Part shown: positions 20,970-34,040 of the stretch, piece after piece
Numbering within the stretch: the stretch's first letter is position 1
Layout of the letters: each line of letters starts with the position of its first letter
NCBI GenBank assembly: GCA_963921935.1
Contig: OY998176.1
Location: forward strand, 175,456,445-175,520,444
Direction of reading: 5' to 3'
DNA length: 64,000 nucleotides
Source of the DNA: Galeruca laticollis
Lineage: Eukaryota > Arthropoda > Insecta > Coleoptera > Chrysomelidae
Made by a program: the position numbers and the translations under genes
The notes under the pieces: generated by a model
Told to the model about the DNA's origin: nothing
Database searches by the model: none
The model's input: the letters and a program-made list of their open reading frames with translations, nothing else

Positions 20970-23070
20970 AATGTATACATTGGAAGGAAACTCTAGTTAT
21001 TCCGTTCTTAAAAAATGACAAAAACGTAAATGACCCAGGTGGGTATAGACCTATAGCACTAACGTCGTGTGTAGCCAAAGTTTTTGAAAGTTTATTGAAA
21101 CTAAGAATCAAATGGTACATAGAACATAATAAAAAATTACATAAACATCAATTTGCATTTCGTAAAGAGAGAGGATGTAATGAGGCTATAGCCATGCTAA
21201 TACATTCAGTTTTAAATGCGTTCAGTGATCAAAATTATTTGTTGGCTGTATTTATTGATCTTAAATCAGCATTTGATAGGGTGGATCTACATTTATTATA
21301 TAGAAAAATGGTACATATGAATATCCCATCTAAATACGCTAATGTGATATTGAACCTCATAATCAATAGAACAGTGTTCATTAAAGATAATAATAATGAA
21401 CTAATAGGGCCTAATATAAGCACAAAGGGATTTGCACAGGGTTCGCCATTAAGTCCTATATTATTTAACTTATATACTCAATCTTTATTTAGAATATTAC
21501 CTGGAAATATTAAAGTAATACAATACGCAGATGACTTAGTCTTCATGATAGAAGGAAGTAATATATCTGAAATGAATTGGGAAATGAATCAGGGGCTAGA
21601 ATTGTTAGCGGAATGGGCAGATACACATAATTCTATAATCTCGGCCTCTAAATCATGTGCATTAGTTTTCAGTAATGGATACAAAAGAGATAACTATAGA
21701 ATAAGTTTAAAAATACAAGGTAATAACATAGCGCTTAAGGACAGCATCATGTATTTGGGTATCAATGTAAATAATAGGCTAAACTGGTCAGGGCACATTA
21801 AAAAAATAGAAAATAGAACAAATTTAGGATTTAATATCATGAGGGCAATTAGGGATACATATTGGGGTGCTGATCCACTAACATTATTGACTGTGTATAA
21901 GGGTATTATTAGACCTCCCCTGGATTATGCCACATTCATGCTGAAACCATGCAATGAGAATACAATGGTAAAACTGGACCGTATTGAATATAAATGTCTA
22001 CTGCTAGCGATTGGTGCCATGCGATCTACTCCTACTAATTGTTTATTAGCAGAGTGTGAAGAACAAATGCTGGAATATCGTAGAAAAACACTAGCTACAA
22101 AATTTTATTTGAAAATCGTAGGAGACTTAAGTAATCCACTAAATCAAATTTTATGTAATCTAGAGCTTAAATGCAAAAATAATATAGGGTATTGGAGAAA
22201 CAAAGAAATGCCATACCTTATACAGTGTATAAGAGAAAATAAAGATATTATTGCTGGAATGTATAAATCGGAGATTAAACCTTGCTTTCAATTTAGTATT
22301 GATAATCAAGTGGACCAAATTAGAGTAATTCCATCGGAGTTTGGGAAAAAGGATGTATATAGTAATCAAACCTTTTTAAACGAATTCTCAACAAAATATT
22401 CAGCATTTACTTGGATATATACTGATGGGTCCATTGATATTGGAACAAATAGTGCTGGCTGTGGGGTTTATATTCCATCCATAGAGTACAGGTTTGCAAC
22501 AAGATTACATAATTTCACTCAAATAGGCACAGCAGAAATTATAGCAATAAATAAAGCGGTGGAGGTATGCATTGAAAAGGAGCTAAACGATGTGTTAATT
22601 TTTACAGACTCACAAAGCGCAATTAAAAAAAATTGAAAATAATAAACTTGGAAGCGATAGCCACTTGGCATTGCAAACAAAAAGTCTTATACTTGAGGCC
22701 AAGAAGGCAAAATGCAATATAATCTTAGCATGGATACCGGGTCATAAGGGGGTTTTGGGGAATACAGAGGCAGACAAATTGGCCAAAATAGGTAAAACAT
22801 TAAATGTACCTGCTGATATAAAATTAAATAAATAGATTATCTACCATACTTAAAATCAAGGATTAAAGAGAAACATAATGAGGAATGGAAGCGAACATTT
22901 GAAGTTAAAGGGAAACTGTATCATTCTTGTCAAAATGATTTTCCCCATAAACCTTGGTTTACCAAATTTTCATATATTGACAGAAGGCACATCACAACTA
23001 TAGTTAGATTAAGAACTGGACATTGTCTGAGCCCAGAACACTTGTATAAAATTGGATGTAGTTAGGATTT
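20970..23070 (+). pseudogene. LINE ORF2: reverse transcriptase and RNase H, endonuclease deleted
   Basis: The frame enters the RT domain at WKETLVIPFLKNDKN (about 20970) and is open from 21095 to 22636. RT motifs: GYRPIALTSCVAKVFE, FRKERGCNEAI, FIDLKSAFDRV, the GFAQGSPLSPILF block, and the catalytic YADDLV at about 21523-21540, then a typical thumb. RNase H follows with IYTDGSIDIG (catalytic Asp), GTAEIIAI (Glu) and FTDSQSAIK (Asp). The frame then slips in an A run at about 22625-22632; one base shift continues RNase H through WIPGHKGVLGNTEADKLA (about 22733-22786). Degenerate C-terminal sequence with GHCLSPEHLYKIG follows to about 23070. The apurinic-type endonuclease that should precede the RT is missing. 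Long open RT frame indicates fairly recent activity of the family. Confidence 0.85.
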
Positions 23071-23565
23071 TATGTGTGAATGTGGGCATGTAGGAAATTT
23101 ACAACGCATTTTAAGCAATTTAAATTATGAATGTATTAAGGTGTTAATGAAATTTATTTGCACTTTTCAAATTAAAATATAGACTCCAGTTATAATTACA
23201 CAATTTGCAAATACATATATCAATCTCTCAACTTCAGTTAATATACTAATAGAATAGGTCAATATGTGTATAATCTTCTTTTTGTCCTAAAATCTATACC
23301 TGTCCTATATCCCTACCGAGACAACTCTCAATGTGTGCAAATGCTCGGTTGTTGCCCCCGAGCGAGAAAAGTCTTAAACCTTTGTTGTTTTGTCTTTATA
23401 ACATGTTTTCAGCCAGAAGAAAAAGAGGGAAGATGGGAGCAGCCACTCCCAGACGCTTGCAAGAGCATTCCCAATAGATACATGAACCTGCGCTGGCCAT
23501 ATGTCGTAACGGCGGAAGCCAAAAAACCAAAAGAAGAAGGAGAAGAAATCAATTTTAAGTAGCAG
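23070..23565 (+). other. LINE 3' region and tail
   Basis: Contains the CDCG-like remnant (CECGHVGNL at about 23072-23100), then non-coding sequence with a short open frame (23266-23562) and an end rich in CCAAAA/AGAAG. No separate gene seen. Confidence 0.5.
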
Positions 23566-23596
23566 CCAAAAATATTACATTCAAACTAAAATATTA

Positions 23597-24264
23597 GGTT
23601 TGTTCCAACCTGCGTCAGAAACAGTTTCTTACAGTCAGGATTCTGCGCACTAACTCAAATGTGTTCCAACCAGAGTCTCTGGCAGTTAGTAAACGATTCG
23701 TTTTCTGTTCCAACTGATTTTCAAACCTGTTTGTAAACTATCAGAATGGTTTGTGGATTATTCTCTAGCACTTTGTTTGGGGCATGCGCATTACTGCTTC
23801 TTTTAAAAATTTAACCTTTAACCCCGTACCCGACAAATAGTAAATAGCTTATAAATCCCCCATTGAAAATCTGTTTCTATTTGTTTTGAAATATCTTTTA
23901 AAAAATGGTTAAGTATGAGCGTCGAAAATTTTAGTGAGATTAGGGACCGTTCATGGAAAGTACTGATGACCAAAAATTTAGAATTGCTACTAAACGATCA
24001 GATAATGAAAATCCAAAATTATTTAGGTATATGTGCTATTTTTTACATTGAATGAATTATTATTTATGATATTTTTAGAGGAAATATTGCCCCAGTATTC
24101 TGAACAAGTGTTCTTTGTGTTTACTTACACACTTGAAACTCTTTATCAGCTGTTCCAACCTAAAACATAAATTGATCAGGAAACCAGTATCTTACAGAGA
24201 TGCGCTTTGGAAACGATTTGCAAACTGTAAGAAATCTGTTTGTGATTGAAGGTTGGAACAATCC
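23597..24264. mobile_element. Small inverted-repeat element (possibly PIF/Harbinger-derived)
   Basis: Left end GGTTTGTTCCAACCTGCGTC and right end, in reverse complement, GGATTGTTCCAACCTTCAAT; similarity extends inward about 45 bp to TTTCTTACAGT. TA flanks both sides (TTA on the left, TAT on the right). TTCCAAC recurs several times near both ends as subterminal repeats. A short open stretch from about 23914 (MSVENFSEIRDRSW) could be a vestige of a DNA-binding protein. Assignment to Harbinger is by the look of the ends only. Confidence 0.5.
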
Positions 24265-24281
24265 TATTGACAGGAGTTTCT

Positions 24282-24405
24282 AATGCAAGCGTTGGAAATG
24301 GTAACAAATATTCACTGGCAAAATTGTGTTACACATGTTATAAAAGAAGATAAAATGTTCAGGTTAGATAGGATTATGCATGATCTTCTAGAAACAATAA
24401 TCGTT
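24282..24405 (+). pseudogene. DD82E transposase C-terminal scrap
   Basis: About 40 codons (LEMVTNIHWQNCVTHVIKED, then FRLDRIMHDLLETIII-like) match the tail of the DD82E protein at 12640-12740 (SHVSKENWTNCIEHVIKVE and following). Only the tail is present; no catalytic residues. Confidence 0.5.
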
Positions 24406-26630
24406 TCTTCTCTTGTGATAATTATTTATACTTCATATAAATATATTTAGTGTTTCTTGAGTGAATAAATAATGGACAATGTAATTCATAGTTCAGATAT
24501 ACTGTGAAATGTTTATTTGTTACAAATAGTGTTTAATAAAAAATTATGCAAATAGATCAGAGATTAAATTATTTTTTATATCAAATATAATTTCTGAGAA
24601 CTGACATTACTGTTTTCAGTGTGAAAATTAACGAGAATAGGTTGACTTTCCAACTTATTGAAAACTAGGCTCTTTTTCATACCATTTGGAAATTTTCTGT
24701 TCAGTATATGTACCGGATCTTGCTATGAAATATTCCAAATAAGAAATCTACGGAAGAACTGAAAACAAATACATTATTCTGTTAAAGTGTATCACATGCA
24801 GATATTTTTAATCTTTATTTCTAAGACAAAAAAATATTTGTCGTATTTTTAAATCAAACAAGTGCTGATACTTACAATGGAACAATTTCTGATACTCCAT
24901 ACGCAAAGGTGTTAATTAAAATAAATGTTTGCTCTCTCAATAATTCTATTTTCGTCTGTTGTGGTTCCTTCATTTTCAATTATCTACATTTGATCAGAAA
25001 CTACTCAGATTTTATTTAAATTTATGTTTCATCAATAAACACAAAACTTTTTGAAACTTAAACACGTGCCCGCAAATTGGACATCTGCTATCAACATTCT
25101 TAGAAAAGTAGTCGCTGAACTTAGAATTATTTATAGATTTAATGTATGCGTTGTATTGTTTTCTTCGTTTTCAATAATATGCATACGCTTGGTTACAACG
25201 TGTCTGTTAGCTTAATTATTATTAAGTTTTTGGTTCATTATCTTCAGACTGTATAATTCCAGTATGACTACTATTTTATGTCATCGCTCCCAATCTAGAG
25301 TTATAGTTAGAACTAGAAATTTCTATAAATAAATAATAATATTATATTACTGTAAATAAGATAAGAAATGCAGAGTTAGCTTTGTTCTAGTATATATATA
25401 TTCATTTCCATTATTATTCAAGTTGTTCTTGAAATGGGTTGTTTGGTAAAGGTTGTTGAAAGTCGTTGTTTAATAATTAGTTTATTCTTAGTCGGTTCAT
25501 TAGCAAGTATTGTAATATTTTAATTATATTTTGAAAATAAAGTTTTTTAGAAATAGTTTTCCGTGTTAAAAATATATAATTCTAGTAACTTTTTTGTGAT
25601 TTCTAGTGGTGTGATTCACGTTTCTTAAAATAGTTCTCCTAGTTAAAAAAGAGACTATAATAGGTGTTGAGAAAGTGAGTATTGTGTAGTAGATGGTGGA
25701 GGTTGTTTAGTGACAGAAATGTTTTAGTTCATTGTAATGGGGGATGATAGGGGGAATTGGGAACTGAAGAGGTATTTTGAGAGAAAGGAGAAGATTTGAG
25801 TTACTGTGTCGCAGAGGTGGTAGGAATATGCCCTGAAAAACAGAATATTGATTAGAATAACATGATTGGCGAACTAAGGTTAATAGTATGAAAATATTTT
25901 GGAAAACCATAATATTTAAATTCAAGTCATATCCATTTCATGCAACGATACATATTGCAACAATTTATTCGAGGCTACTCAATATTTTTGAAATTTTTGC
26001 TACAAAAATCGTCACTCCAACCAATTGTCAACTCAACGTTTATACACAGGACATCTTATTGGCACCTGTGCCGATTTTGGATTCAAGAAAGACAAATAAT
26101 TACCTATCAAGAAAAATACTTGGCCACTTAAATGCGTACATGTGATTGGGTTTGAAAGAAAATCACCGTATTAGTTATACATAACGACAAGTTTGGTCAT
26201 GGGAGACGAAAATCAAAGGAGGAAGCGATCTTAATCTAAATGCTGAAGTGAAGAATGAATATTTTTTTCTTTTTTCTTTCACAATGTTCTACAAATTTCC
26301 CAACCCAATTACAGAACAGGAATACACAATTACAAAGTATACAATTAGTGTATATAAATATAAGCAATTTGAATATTTAATCAGCTAAGGCAAAATATTT
26401 AATTTCGGCTACAATGTAATTGAAAATGTCAAGCCGGCAATATACTTAATTCAACTTAGCCCACATATTGTAAAGTGGTGAATATTTTTCAATATTTGTA
26501 CAAGGTACAAGGTAAGGTAAAATGTTTTGTCAGATCTGGAAGCAGTGCTAGATGCATTAGAGTATAATTCACTCAAGACATTCCAATTTACTGTGAACAA
26601 GCTTAAATAAAAATCGTATACAGTGACAAT
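24406..26630. other. No recognisable gene
   Basis: AT-rich. Open frames at 25888-26145 and 25707-25925 (minus) lack family features and good context. Confidence 0.5.
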
Positions 26631-26639
26631 GACGACGCG

Positions 26640-27560
26640 AACTTAAACTTTTAAACCCATATCTCTGCAATAATTCAGTATTATATACACCAATAGGGGG
26701 ATAGAGATTGTTTGCTCGGAATGAAAGGAGTTTCCAAAATCGTGTTTGTACTGTTTCAAGCTATCTTCGTGAATTTGAAAGAAGTTACACTACACAGGAA
26801 ATGCGACCTTATATAAGACTAATAAAGGATTTTTAATGTATTGTCCTGAAAAGTCTTTCTAAATTCTCGCTAATATCCGTATATTTCATTAGTTGAAGAC
26901 TGTATTGTCTCAACAACAGATAAAAATGAGAATTTTGGATCAAATGTCACCCTCAAGTCTAACTGAAGAACGGTTAAGCACAATATAATTTATGGAGTCA
27001 TCATAGTTACAATAATTAGTCTTCAGAGTGTATGTGAATACACTGCTTTTAATCGCATTTAGTGGCAGTTATTTTTAGATCATCCGCATACAACAGGCAG
27101 TTTACATCAATAATATCAATAACGTCGCTGATAAAAATATTGAACAAAAAGGGACCCAAATTACTCCCCTCAGGAACACATGATGTGCTCTACTGACTTG
27201 TAACCACTTACAATTTCATACTGATGACGGGCAGGTAGGTTTGAATTCAATATATGTTTAAGTGACACTCTGAAGAAAGCTTCTTCAACAATATGCCATA
27301 GTCAATGGTGTCCAACGATTTGGAGAAATCGGTATAAACAGTCTCGATCTGAGTCAATCGATCAATTCTTTCCGCAAGTGATTGCGTAAATTCAACAAAA
27401 CTTGTAACAGTTGAACGACCTCTAAAGAAGCCATCTTGCTGAGATGTAATGGCAGGTAATATCTGCGCAAATAGGCTGTTATGAAGTGTAATTTCAAAAA
27501 CTTCGATGAAGTTATACATTATTGATATGGGCCTGACGCTAGAATATAAACAACGACCTT
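26640..27560 (-). pseudogene. LINE reverse transcriptase fragment (Jockey/CR1-like)
   Basis: Minus strand. From about 27560: RPISIMYNFIEVFEI, then QDGFFRGRSTVTSFVEF and VYTDFSKSLDTIDYGILLKK (open 27519-27247), the last containing the first catalytic Asp region. After frame breaks near 27240 the sequence continues EGSNLGPFLFNIFISDVI at about 27180-27120 and LLYADDLKIT at about 27095-27065, the RT active site. Weaker thumb-region similarity runs to about 26640. The endonuclease and N-terminal RT are missing. It is unrelated to the I-type LINE above: there is no RNase H and the motifs are closer to Jockey/CR1. Confidence 0.75.
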
Positions 27561-30301
27561 AATAGATGTCACGTCGTGGACATGGAGAGCGTTCAATAAT
27601 GTCAAATAGGTAAGGTATATTTTATTGGATTGTTGTGATGGAAAAAGAACTCTAGGCGAAAGTAGAAAACGCTGTCAAACAAGGACGCTGTTCATTTTAC
27701 TTGCAATTCTGTTCTTACTCTGAAAAACGATAAGAACATCAAGCGACGCCAGTAGACTTGATTGACATATTGAACCGAGTAGGGAAGATACGCAGAATAA
27801 GAATATGGACTTGGTATTATTAAGAATAAAACTAAAATATTTGTAAGGAATATTCTAACCTTCAGTTAGACCAACTCGTTGAGTTTATTGTCTATTATGT
27901 TGCCGAATTAATGTTGGTGCTAATTTGTCTAATATTGTGTTGGTATCTACTTGATTTTACAATAATATTTACTGTTGGTTATAACCTGTGAACAATTTGC
28001 TTTAAAACGGCAAACTTTATCCATTCGATCCTTTTTATTCTGCTTATTCCAAAGATACAACATCAAGAAATAGTAATTAGGAGATTTAAGAAAGTTAATT
28101 CTATGGGTTTTAGAGAACAGCCATAAATATTACAAGGTCAGTTCACATCTTTCTATTTGGCTGAGTTCGACGGATATTTGGATCTCATTAACATTTCTGG
28201 GTTCTACGGATATTTGGATTCGACGAACATTTCTGAGTTCCACAGACTAACGAGCTTACTGGGTTCCTCAATATTACTGGGTACGCTGAAATTTAGAAAC
28301 ATTTCTGTTTCGACAGACATTTGGTTTCAACTTAACGAAAAGCTCAGTCGTTATTTTTCAACTTCCCCATACCTAGTTTCCACATCATTTCATTTTTAAA
28401 CAATTTTTGATTTATAAACCAATGTGTATATCTGGAATTGCTTGTATTTTTTCCATTGTAATATTTCTTGTATAAATGTAAGCTAAATTATATTTTATTT
28501 CATATTGGTTTGTATATTTTTCATTAAAAGATAAGATACTAAATATACTGGCGCCCATAGACTACTTATTTTAACACCCCATTACTAACAGCCCGGAATC
28601 GTAAAGATTTGAGAGCCACTAGGACTGATCTAGTAAACCTTTGACGACCATGGGCATTAGATAACATTAAATAAGTTACATATTGTAGTGCAGAAGAGAC
28701 GATGACAATGTTGTAATAAATGATTATGTTGGAATTGTTTCTACGGTGGTCCATCTTCTGAACTAGGCAGGAATGGATAAAAACTCAACATATAAGCTCA
28801 CTGGGCTTTATTTATCTTAGATGGTACACTAATAATATCTTAACTACTCTCAATAACTACGGTAAATAGATATAATGCTGCATAGTCTTTATGATACCAT
28901 TTTTATACTATTATATTTCTTGGTTTGGTCAACGAGATTAAATAGTATAATTCACGTAACTAATCTTCCTAGGTGTTAAACACGTATGACCTACTTACCT
29001 AATTGTTTATATCAATATATAATGTTGATGCTGCTTATCAAACTTAACTTATAATATTGACTTCTATATTTTAACAATTACAATACATCACAATCATAAA
29101 TTTTACCTAGAGGGTGCTATAGTGCATTACAGTGTAACTAACGTTATAATCTCAATACACAATTCAAATGTGTTCCTCAAATGCCTTGGTGTCGATCTAG
29201 AGAACTTATAAACTGGAATATTACGTCAAAACCTGTCAATGAAACACATATCTATTATTTATCAAAATTCATTGTATTGCCTCCAAAGTAGGCTCCTTCC
29301 GAAATATTTTATACGCATTCTCAAAGTATTCGCCGTGATCTCTATGGGCAGACAACTCAGAGCGAGTTTTGTAGAGTGATAAGATTGGCTGGAGCCATTA
29401 TAGGAAAATAGAGTTATTGTCCGATACGGTTCATTGAAGTGTCGACCAGAAATTTTATAAAATTTTGTGTATTGTCATAGCACGAATTGATTCATGAGAG
29501 TCATTAGACACACAAATTGAAGCGCATATATCTCTCAGACATAAACAACGAGTCTAAGTTTCCCCTTACTTTCCCTCACTTAAGTGATGTTAAGTTCAGT
29601 TGAAGACGTTGATACACCATCAGAGCGAGGCAAACGTTCTTCCACATCCCGACAACTTTTCAATAGACAATACCACTCATACGTGCTTATCTTTGATAAG
29701 CCTTAAGTGAAATTGTCAGTGCGTCAGAAGACAAAATTCTATTCGCAATGTAAAATTAAGAACAAATTCCGTTTCTGTATATTGTAAGAATCACATCTGA
29801 GATGAACTGCTTTTCAAATAATTCTTGATATTCTGTTGATTACAGTGCAAAAAAAATGATATGCCCCTAGAGAATAAGAATATATGTCAAGAAAAAATAT
29901 CTTGAAGCGATTTATACCATTTATTAGTTTTGAAAAGTTTCCGCTAAGAGGCAATCTCATCATGATTGAAGATAAGTTGAGTAGACTTCTCTCTGTAATA
30001 ATAAAAATAACTCAATATTCGTCTCCCACGCAGTCAGCTTTACGATCGAGGACAGCAAAATAGAGAAATACTACGCATTGCAGAAGTTACGATACCGTCC
30101 AATCACATTTTTTCAAACTCGATCGGATTGACACTAACTTATTTAATGATGTCGTCGTTATTAAGTACAAGCATCTACATACAATGCCCAATTAATCAAA
30201 GTACGCTCTTTCCAAAATGATATACTCAGACCTAGGAATAATTCATTTATCAAAATATATTGTAATGTTTCTCTTATTTATTTGAAACAGTTTATCTGAC
30301 G
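27561..30301. other. No recognisable gene; short tandem repeat and a doubtful mariner scrap
   Basis: 28160-28260 holds two to three imperfect copies of a 36 bp unit (TTCGACGGATATTTGG and TTCTACGGATATTTGG). On the minus strand 29345-29270 reads C-x-x-x-x-EGAYFGG, which resembles the C-terminal end of mariner transposases. A TGGCGCCCATAG string at 28553 resembles a primer-binding site but has no supporting LTR. Otherwise nothing seen. Confidence 0.35.
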
Positions 30302-30739
30302 TGTGGGATAAATTCATACACACGGTAGGTTCACTTACTTAATTTATTTATCCACTAAACTATTCACTAATTTATATTATATACACAGTATACGCACTTA
30401 AACTAATTTATATAAACATTTCACTATTTAGGCTATTTACTTGTTCGCTGTTTATTTAACGAAATCACTTTATAAACTGAAACAGTATCGCTGGTCGGTC
30501 CTTTATATATTAGTACCTTTTTTACTAGATAATTCTAGATTGCGGCTCATACAGAAACAATTGGCTCTCTGGCATTTTCTAGATAAGTCTGGCCACAAAA
30601 ACAATGTCAAGATAAGATAGTCACAAAAAATCGTAAACAGTTCTAATAAATTCCTGCGCAACCGCCATAATTTTAACTTTCATACATGACTTTGACGTAG
30701 TCGGATTCAGGGTCTACACTAGTGTGCTATTTCGTAACA
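30302..30739 (-). repeat. Probable 3' LTR of a gypsy element (single copy found)
   Basis: The right boundary is clear: on the minus strand a polypurine tract AAGGAGGGGGTAA (30752-30740) is followed by TGTTACG, a standard LTR start. The left boundary, TGTGGGATAAATTC at about 30302, is a guess from the TG...CA rule. No matching 5' LTR exists in the window. Confidence 0.5.
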
Positions 30740-31156
30740 TTACCCCCTCCTTAAATGGAAGTTCCTCCTGGAACTTTTGTGTAGCCGAGACTGGATGTTT
30801 GAATCGGCCACTGGCCCCATTTCAACACTTTCCGATCTTATGGAAATAACAGGGCACCGTCTTGATCGGGTTGTAGCTACAAATTAATATCTGGACACTG
30901 GTATCTTGGAAGATAACCTCTACTATGTTCCAGATGACTCACCAATCCAACTGGTTACTCGCTATCTTAGGCATAGCCAGTTTTTTCATGCTGGATTCTA
31001 ACACATGGTCTTGGAGGTTTCGAAGTGCTTCCCACACATCACGGTAGGTAGAACTATCTTGAAATTCATTTTTAGTTACCACATAGAAGACGTACGGCGA
31101 ATTAAGTTTCAGTTTCAGTGTCTATCCAGGGTTTGGAATCTGGTGTTCAAGTTTTT

Positions 31157-32036
31157 CTAATTGCCCGAACTTCTTTCGAAAGACGGTTGCCAATCCTCGT
31201 GCGTTGTTAATACGGGCGGGAATGTTGTATGCCAGTGAATAATCTTTCGAGAGAGTGAACAAATCTTGTCGCTAGCTTTTCCGGTACCTCCATACGCGCC
31301 CATAAATTCATCGAAGGTAGGGTCAGACACATCTCGAATATGGTTTACTCCTTTCTCTGGGTCATGGTCTCCTTCGAATGGCGCTAGTCGATTTTGGTGA
31401 ACTACTTTTAGTTTTCTGTTGGTGATCCTTTTCTTGATTAAGTATGGACCTTCACAAGATTTTTGTAATTTTGGAGAAAATCCCTCGTCGGGTTGTGTCA
31501 CCATACTTTGCCCCCTTCTTTAAAACCGCTTACAGTGGCCTGCGTGTCGTACCGACTTTTCATTCTGTCGCTGGCAACTTGAAGATTCGTTCGAACCAAT
31601 TCGTGCACATCGTCCATCCTTCTTCTCAATTGGATCACGTAATCTTCTCCTGCTAAATCTTCGCCAGGCCGACAGCCAAACTCCAGATCACAAGGAAGCC
31701 TCACTTCACGTCCAAATAGAATTTTCGCAGGTGTTCCCCCCCCTGGACTCATTTATGGCAGATCAATAAGCCAACGCAAATAGGGAAAGATACTGGTCCC
31801 AATCTCTCTGGTGGCTGAAAACTACTTTGGACAGGTATTTTCCAATAGTCCTATTCATTCTCTCGACCATTCCATCTGACTGTGGACGTAATGCTGTTGT
31901 CCTGGTCTTCTTCATTCCGAGCTTGTCGCAAATCTCCTGGAATAGATGGTTTTCGAACCTTCTTCCCTGGTCACTGTGGACTTCCAAGGGCACTCCATAT
32001 CGGCTGATAAAGTCTTTCACTCCAGCAGCTGCCTAA
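31157..32036 (-). pseudogene. Ty3/gypsy integrase, 3' half of a truncated element (412/mdg1-like)
   Basis: Minus strand. FISRYGVPLEVHSDQGRRFE with the second catalytic Asp, then RPQSDGMVERMNRTIGKYL with the catalytic Glu, then WDQYLSLFALAY; frame break near 31760; GGTPAKILFGREVRLPCDLE and the LRRRMDDVHELVRTNLQVA helix; another break near 31500; EGFSPKLQKSCEGPYLIKKR, LKVVHQNRLAPFEGDHDPE, the GPY/F-type C-terminal module. Upstream (above 32036) the RT, RNase H and N-terminal integrase are absent, so the element is 5' truncated. It leads directly to the polypurine tract and LTR at 30752-30302. Confidence 0.85.
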
Positions 32037-32807
32037 AACTGTTTCACATAATTGATCTACGATGTCTTTCAATTTTAAAATATTACCTGACAAACCCGTT
32101 AAGTGTGGAAAAGTGTATTAACCCTCCGATGAGTTGGGAGTAAGTTTAAAGGTTTGCCTAAACTTCTCTGGCGCCCAATTTTCGAATCCGACATAAATAT
32201 AGAAGAATCCACCCCTTCTTCGACTCGAAGCTAGTCGACTGGCGAGCACAGATTGGTCTACGGGGCAATCTCACATCTAAACGAGCACTGAGGTGGGTCT
32301 TGTGGTGAGAAAAAGTCTCGTTATAACGTATATCCTAGAGCCACATTGTTTACTGTGCGTCAAACCGGTTAAATTTTGTTGTTTATCTTAATTCAGTTAC
32401 GCAAATTCAAAACAGTAAGGGTTTAATTAAAGAAGTAATTAATTTTTTTAGAGTGAAATACCGAGGGAATTTGCTACCAATATCCCACTTCTATCAGAGA
32501 CTAGGTGGTCACTCAAGTACAAACAAATAAGATTATTTCATGAACATTTTGTTAGTATAAAGAAAACTTTACAAAATAAACCAATGCATCAGAACTTTAA
32601 TAACCAAGCTAGACAAAAAGCAAATCAGTCATTTAATTCTACATCAGAATCAGTCTTTTTGAAATTTCTCACAATAATTTCAAAATATTTTTCTTTTACT
32701 ACCACCTACGACTTGTTCAATTGAAAGTTCCTTCAGTACACTTAGAAGGAACTTGTTCAAGGTCCACGATCGCCGAGAAAAGCAAAAGGGATGTTATCAG
32801 GGCAATA
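32037..32807. other. No recognisable gene
   Basis: No coding similarity seen. A TGGCGCCCAATTTTCG string at 32170 looks like a gypsy primer site but lacks a CA-ending LTR before it. Confidence 0.4.
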
Positions 32808-34040
32808 GATTGCATCAGTGGCGTATCGAGGGGGGGGGGCAGAGTGGTGATGCCTCTTTTTGGGCTCTTCAAGTGTAACAGTATATTGCAGTTTTGTTTC
32901 CCGCCACGGGCGCCACGCTGCCGTTTCAATAATAAGTAAGTTTTAATTTGTTTTTTAATATAAGTCTCATCGAAAATGTGAACAAATTGTACCATGTCGC
33001 TGAGACATGTTTCTATTTTCATTAATTATTTTGGAGCGTTACTTATTCGTCGGCTACTCCCCCCTCTAATTCCAAATCCTTTTATTTCAAATATTAAGAA
33101 CGCGTCGGTGATCGTTTGTACCATCGTGAAAAATATATTTAAGCGACGATTCAAGTCAAATCGGGCCTTGTTCATTCTTCGCTGAGAAGCAATTTCAGCA
33201 TTCAGTCTCTAAATAATACTTTGTGTGGTTTTAATTTTCCTTGCTGGTAAGTTCTCTATATCTTTTCAAATTGTAATTATGTGCTTACAAATCATTCTAT
33301 TTCGATTTTTCTATTTAGTAAAAATATTTAGTTTTTTTAAAAAAACAATATTTTTGTTATTGCGTTTCCAGTTTTTTCGCCGTTATTATCTTTAAAAATC
33401 TAGTGACGTCCAAATTTATTTTATGACGCCAATTTATAACAGATTCTTTATGGCTATTTCTCACTGATTTAAATTTGCTTTTTCTGATTATTTTGGGAAC
33501 AGCACGGATAAGAATGAACAGATTTCTGTGGTTTTATTTTGAAAATTAAATTAAATTTTTATATGTATTGGAGTATAAGCTCATAACCTGTTCATTTCAT
33601 TCCTCCTTTTCAATTTCCTCCTGTTTTTTTTATTCCTTTCCTGCAGCTCTGCAGCTCTGCAGCCTTTACGAACCCTACGGACCGTACGGACAGTTTAGTC
33701 TACCGCACCATCCAGCTGCACTACACCAGTCAACTCTACCACATCAAACGGTCAGAATCCCGAGTAGCCCTGCCACCAACGACGCAAGAAGCAGTCGAAA
33801 CCGCTGAGAGCTGTACGTCCCGAGTCTTCCCAAGATAAGTCCCTAACTAATTTTTGGTAGATATAAAATATTGAGTTGGACATTTTTATTGTAATAACTG
33901 ATTGTTGTTCGTAGTGTATTGAGAATATACGGCTTATGTAAATTTATTTTTGTGTCAAATAAATCCATTTGTCCCGAATCTTTGTTTGTTGATTCTCCTT
34001 ATCCCAATTGAGGTAATAAAAAATAGTGTAACTGAGGCCG

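Larger units (their letters stand above)
14875..20995 (+). pseudogene. LINE ORF1 (gag-like nucleic-acid-binding protein), interrupted
   Basis: Starts with ATG at 14875 (MSVTSGGSDSP), broken at 14955 by mariner insertion. Removing mariner and one copy of the TA duplication joins codon ATA (14953-14955) in frame to 18205, continuing through YDKGPYEIYIEAS to a stop at 18460-18462; this proves the mariner target was ORF1. After a frameshift the frame reads NNLRERGYEVFIPRKK to about 18533, is interrupted by the composite insertion, and resumes near 20521 (GVVKYIDKSFSDETL). It ends in two zinc knuckles, CYNCLNYGHIKKLC at about 20857-20898 and CLNCGEIHEETQTC at about 20923-20964, reached only after another frameshift. 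ORF1 of this type coats element RNA. The join to ORF2 at about 20965-20990 is abnormal (endonuclease missing). Confidence 0.7.
14600..23565 (+). mobile_element. I-type LINE (non-LTR retrotransposon) with nested insertions
   Basis: Reading plus strand: a probable 5' UTR from about 14600, a gag-like ORF1 starting at 14875, reverse transcriptase and RNase H of ORF2 to about 22835, a cysteine-rich C-terminal region to about 23100, and a 3' part ending near 23565 in an A/G-rich tract (CCAAAAAACCAAAAGAAGAA) typical of this group. The exact 5' end is not clear. Two insertions interrupt it: mariner 14956-18202 and the composite 18534 to about 20520. An internal deletion has joined the zinc knuckles of ORF1 to the start of the RT domain, removing the endonuclease. 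RNase H inside ORF2 points to the I group of clades (I/R1/Loa-like); the exact clade needs a tree. Confidence 0.75.

Noticed and set aside
25888..26145. 85-codon frame as a gene
   Set aside because: No homology, no start context, overlapping alternative frame of equal length; likely chance.
28157..28399. 80-codon frame with repeated GYLD..NIS peptide as a possible repeat protein
   Set aside because: Only two to three units of a 36 bp DNA repeat, no further features; kept as a repeat only.
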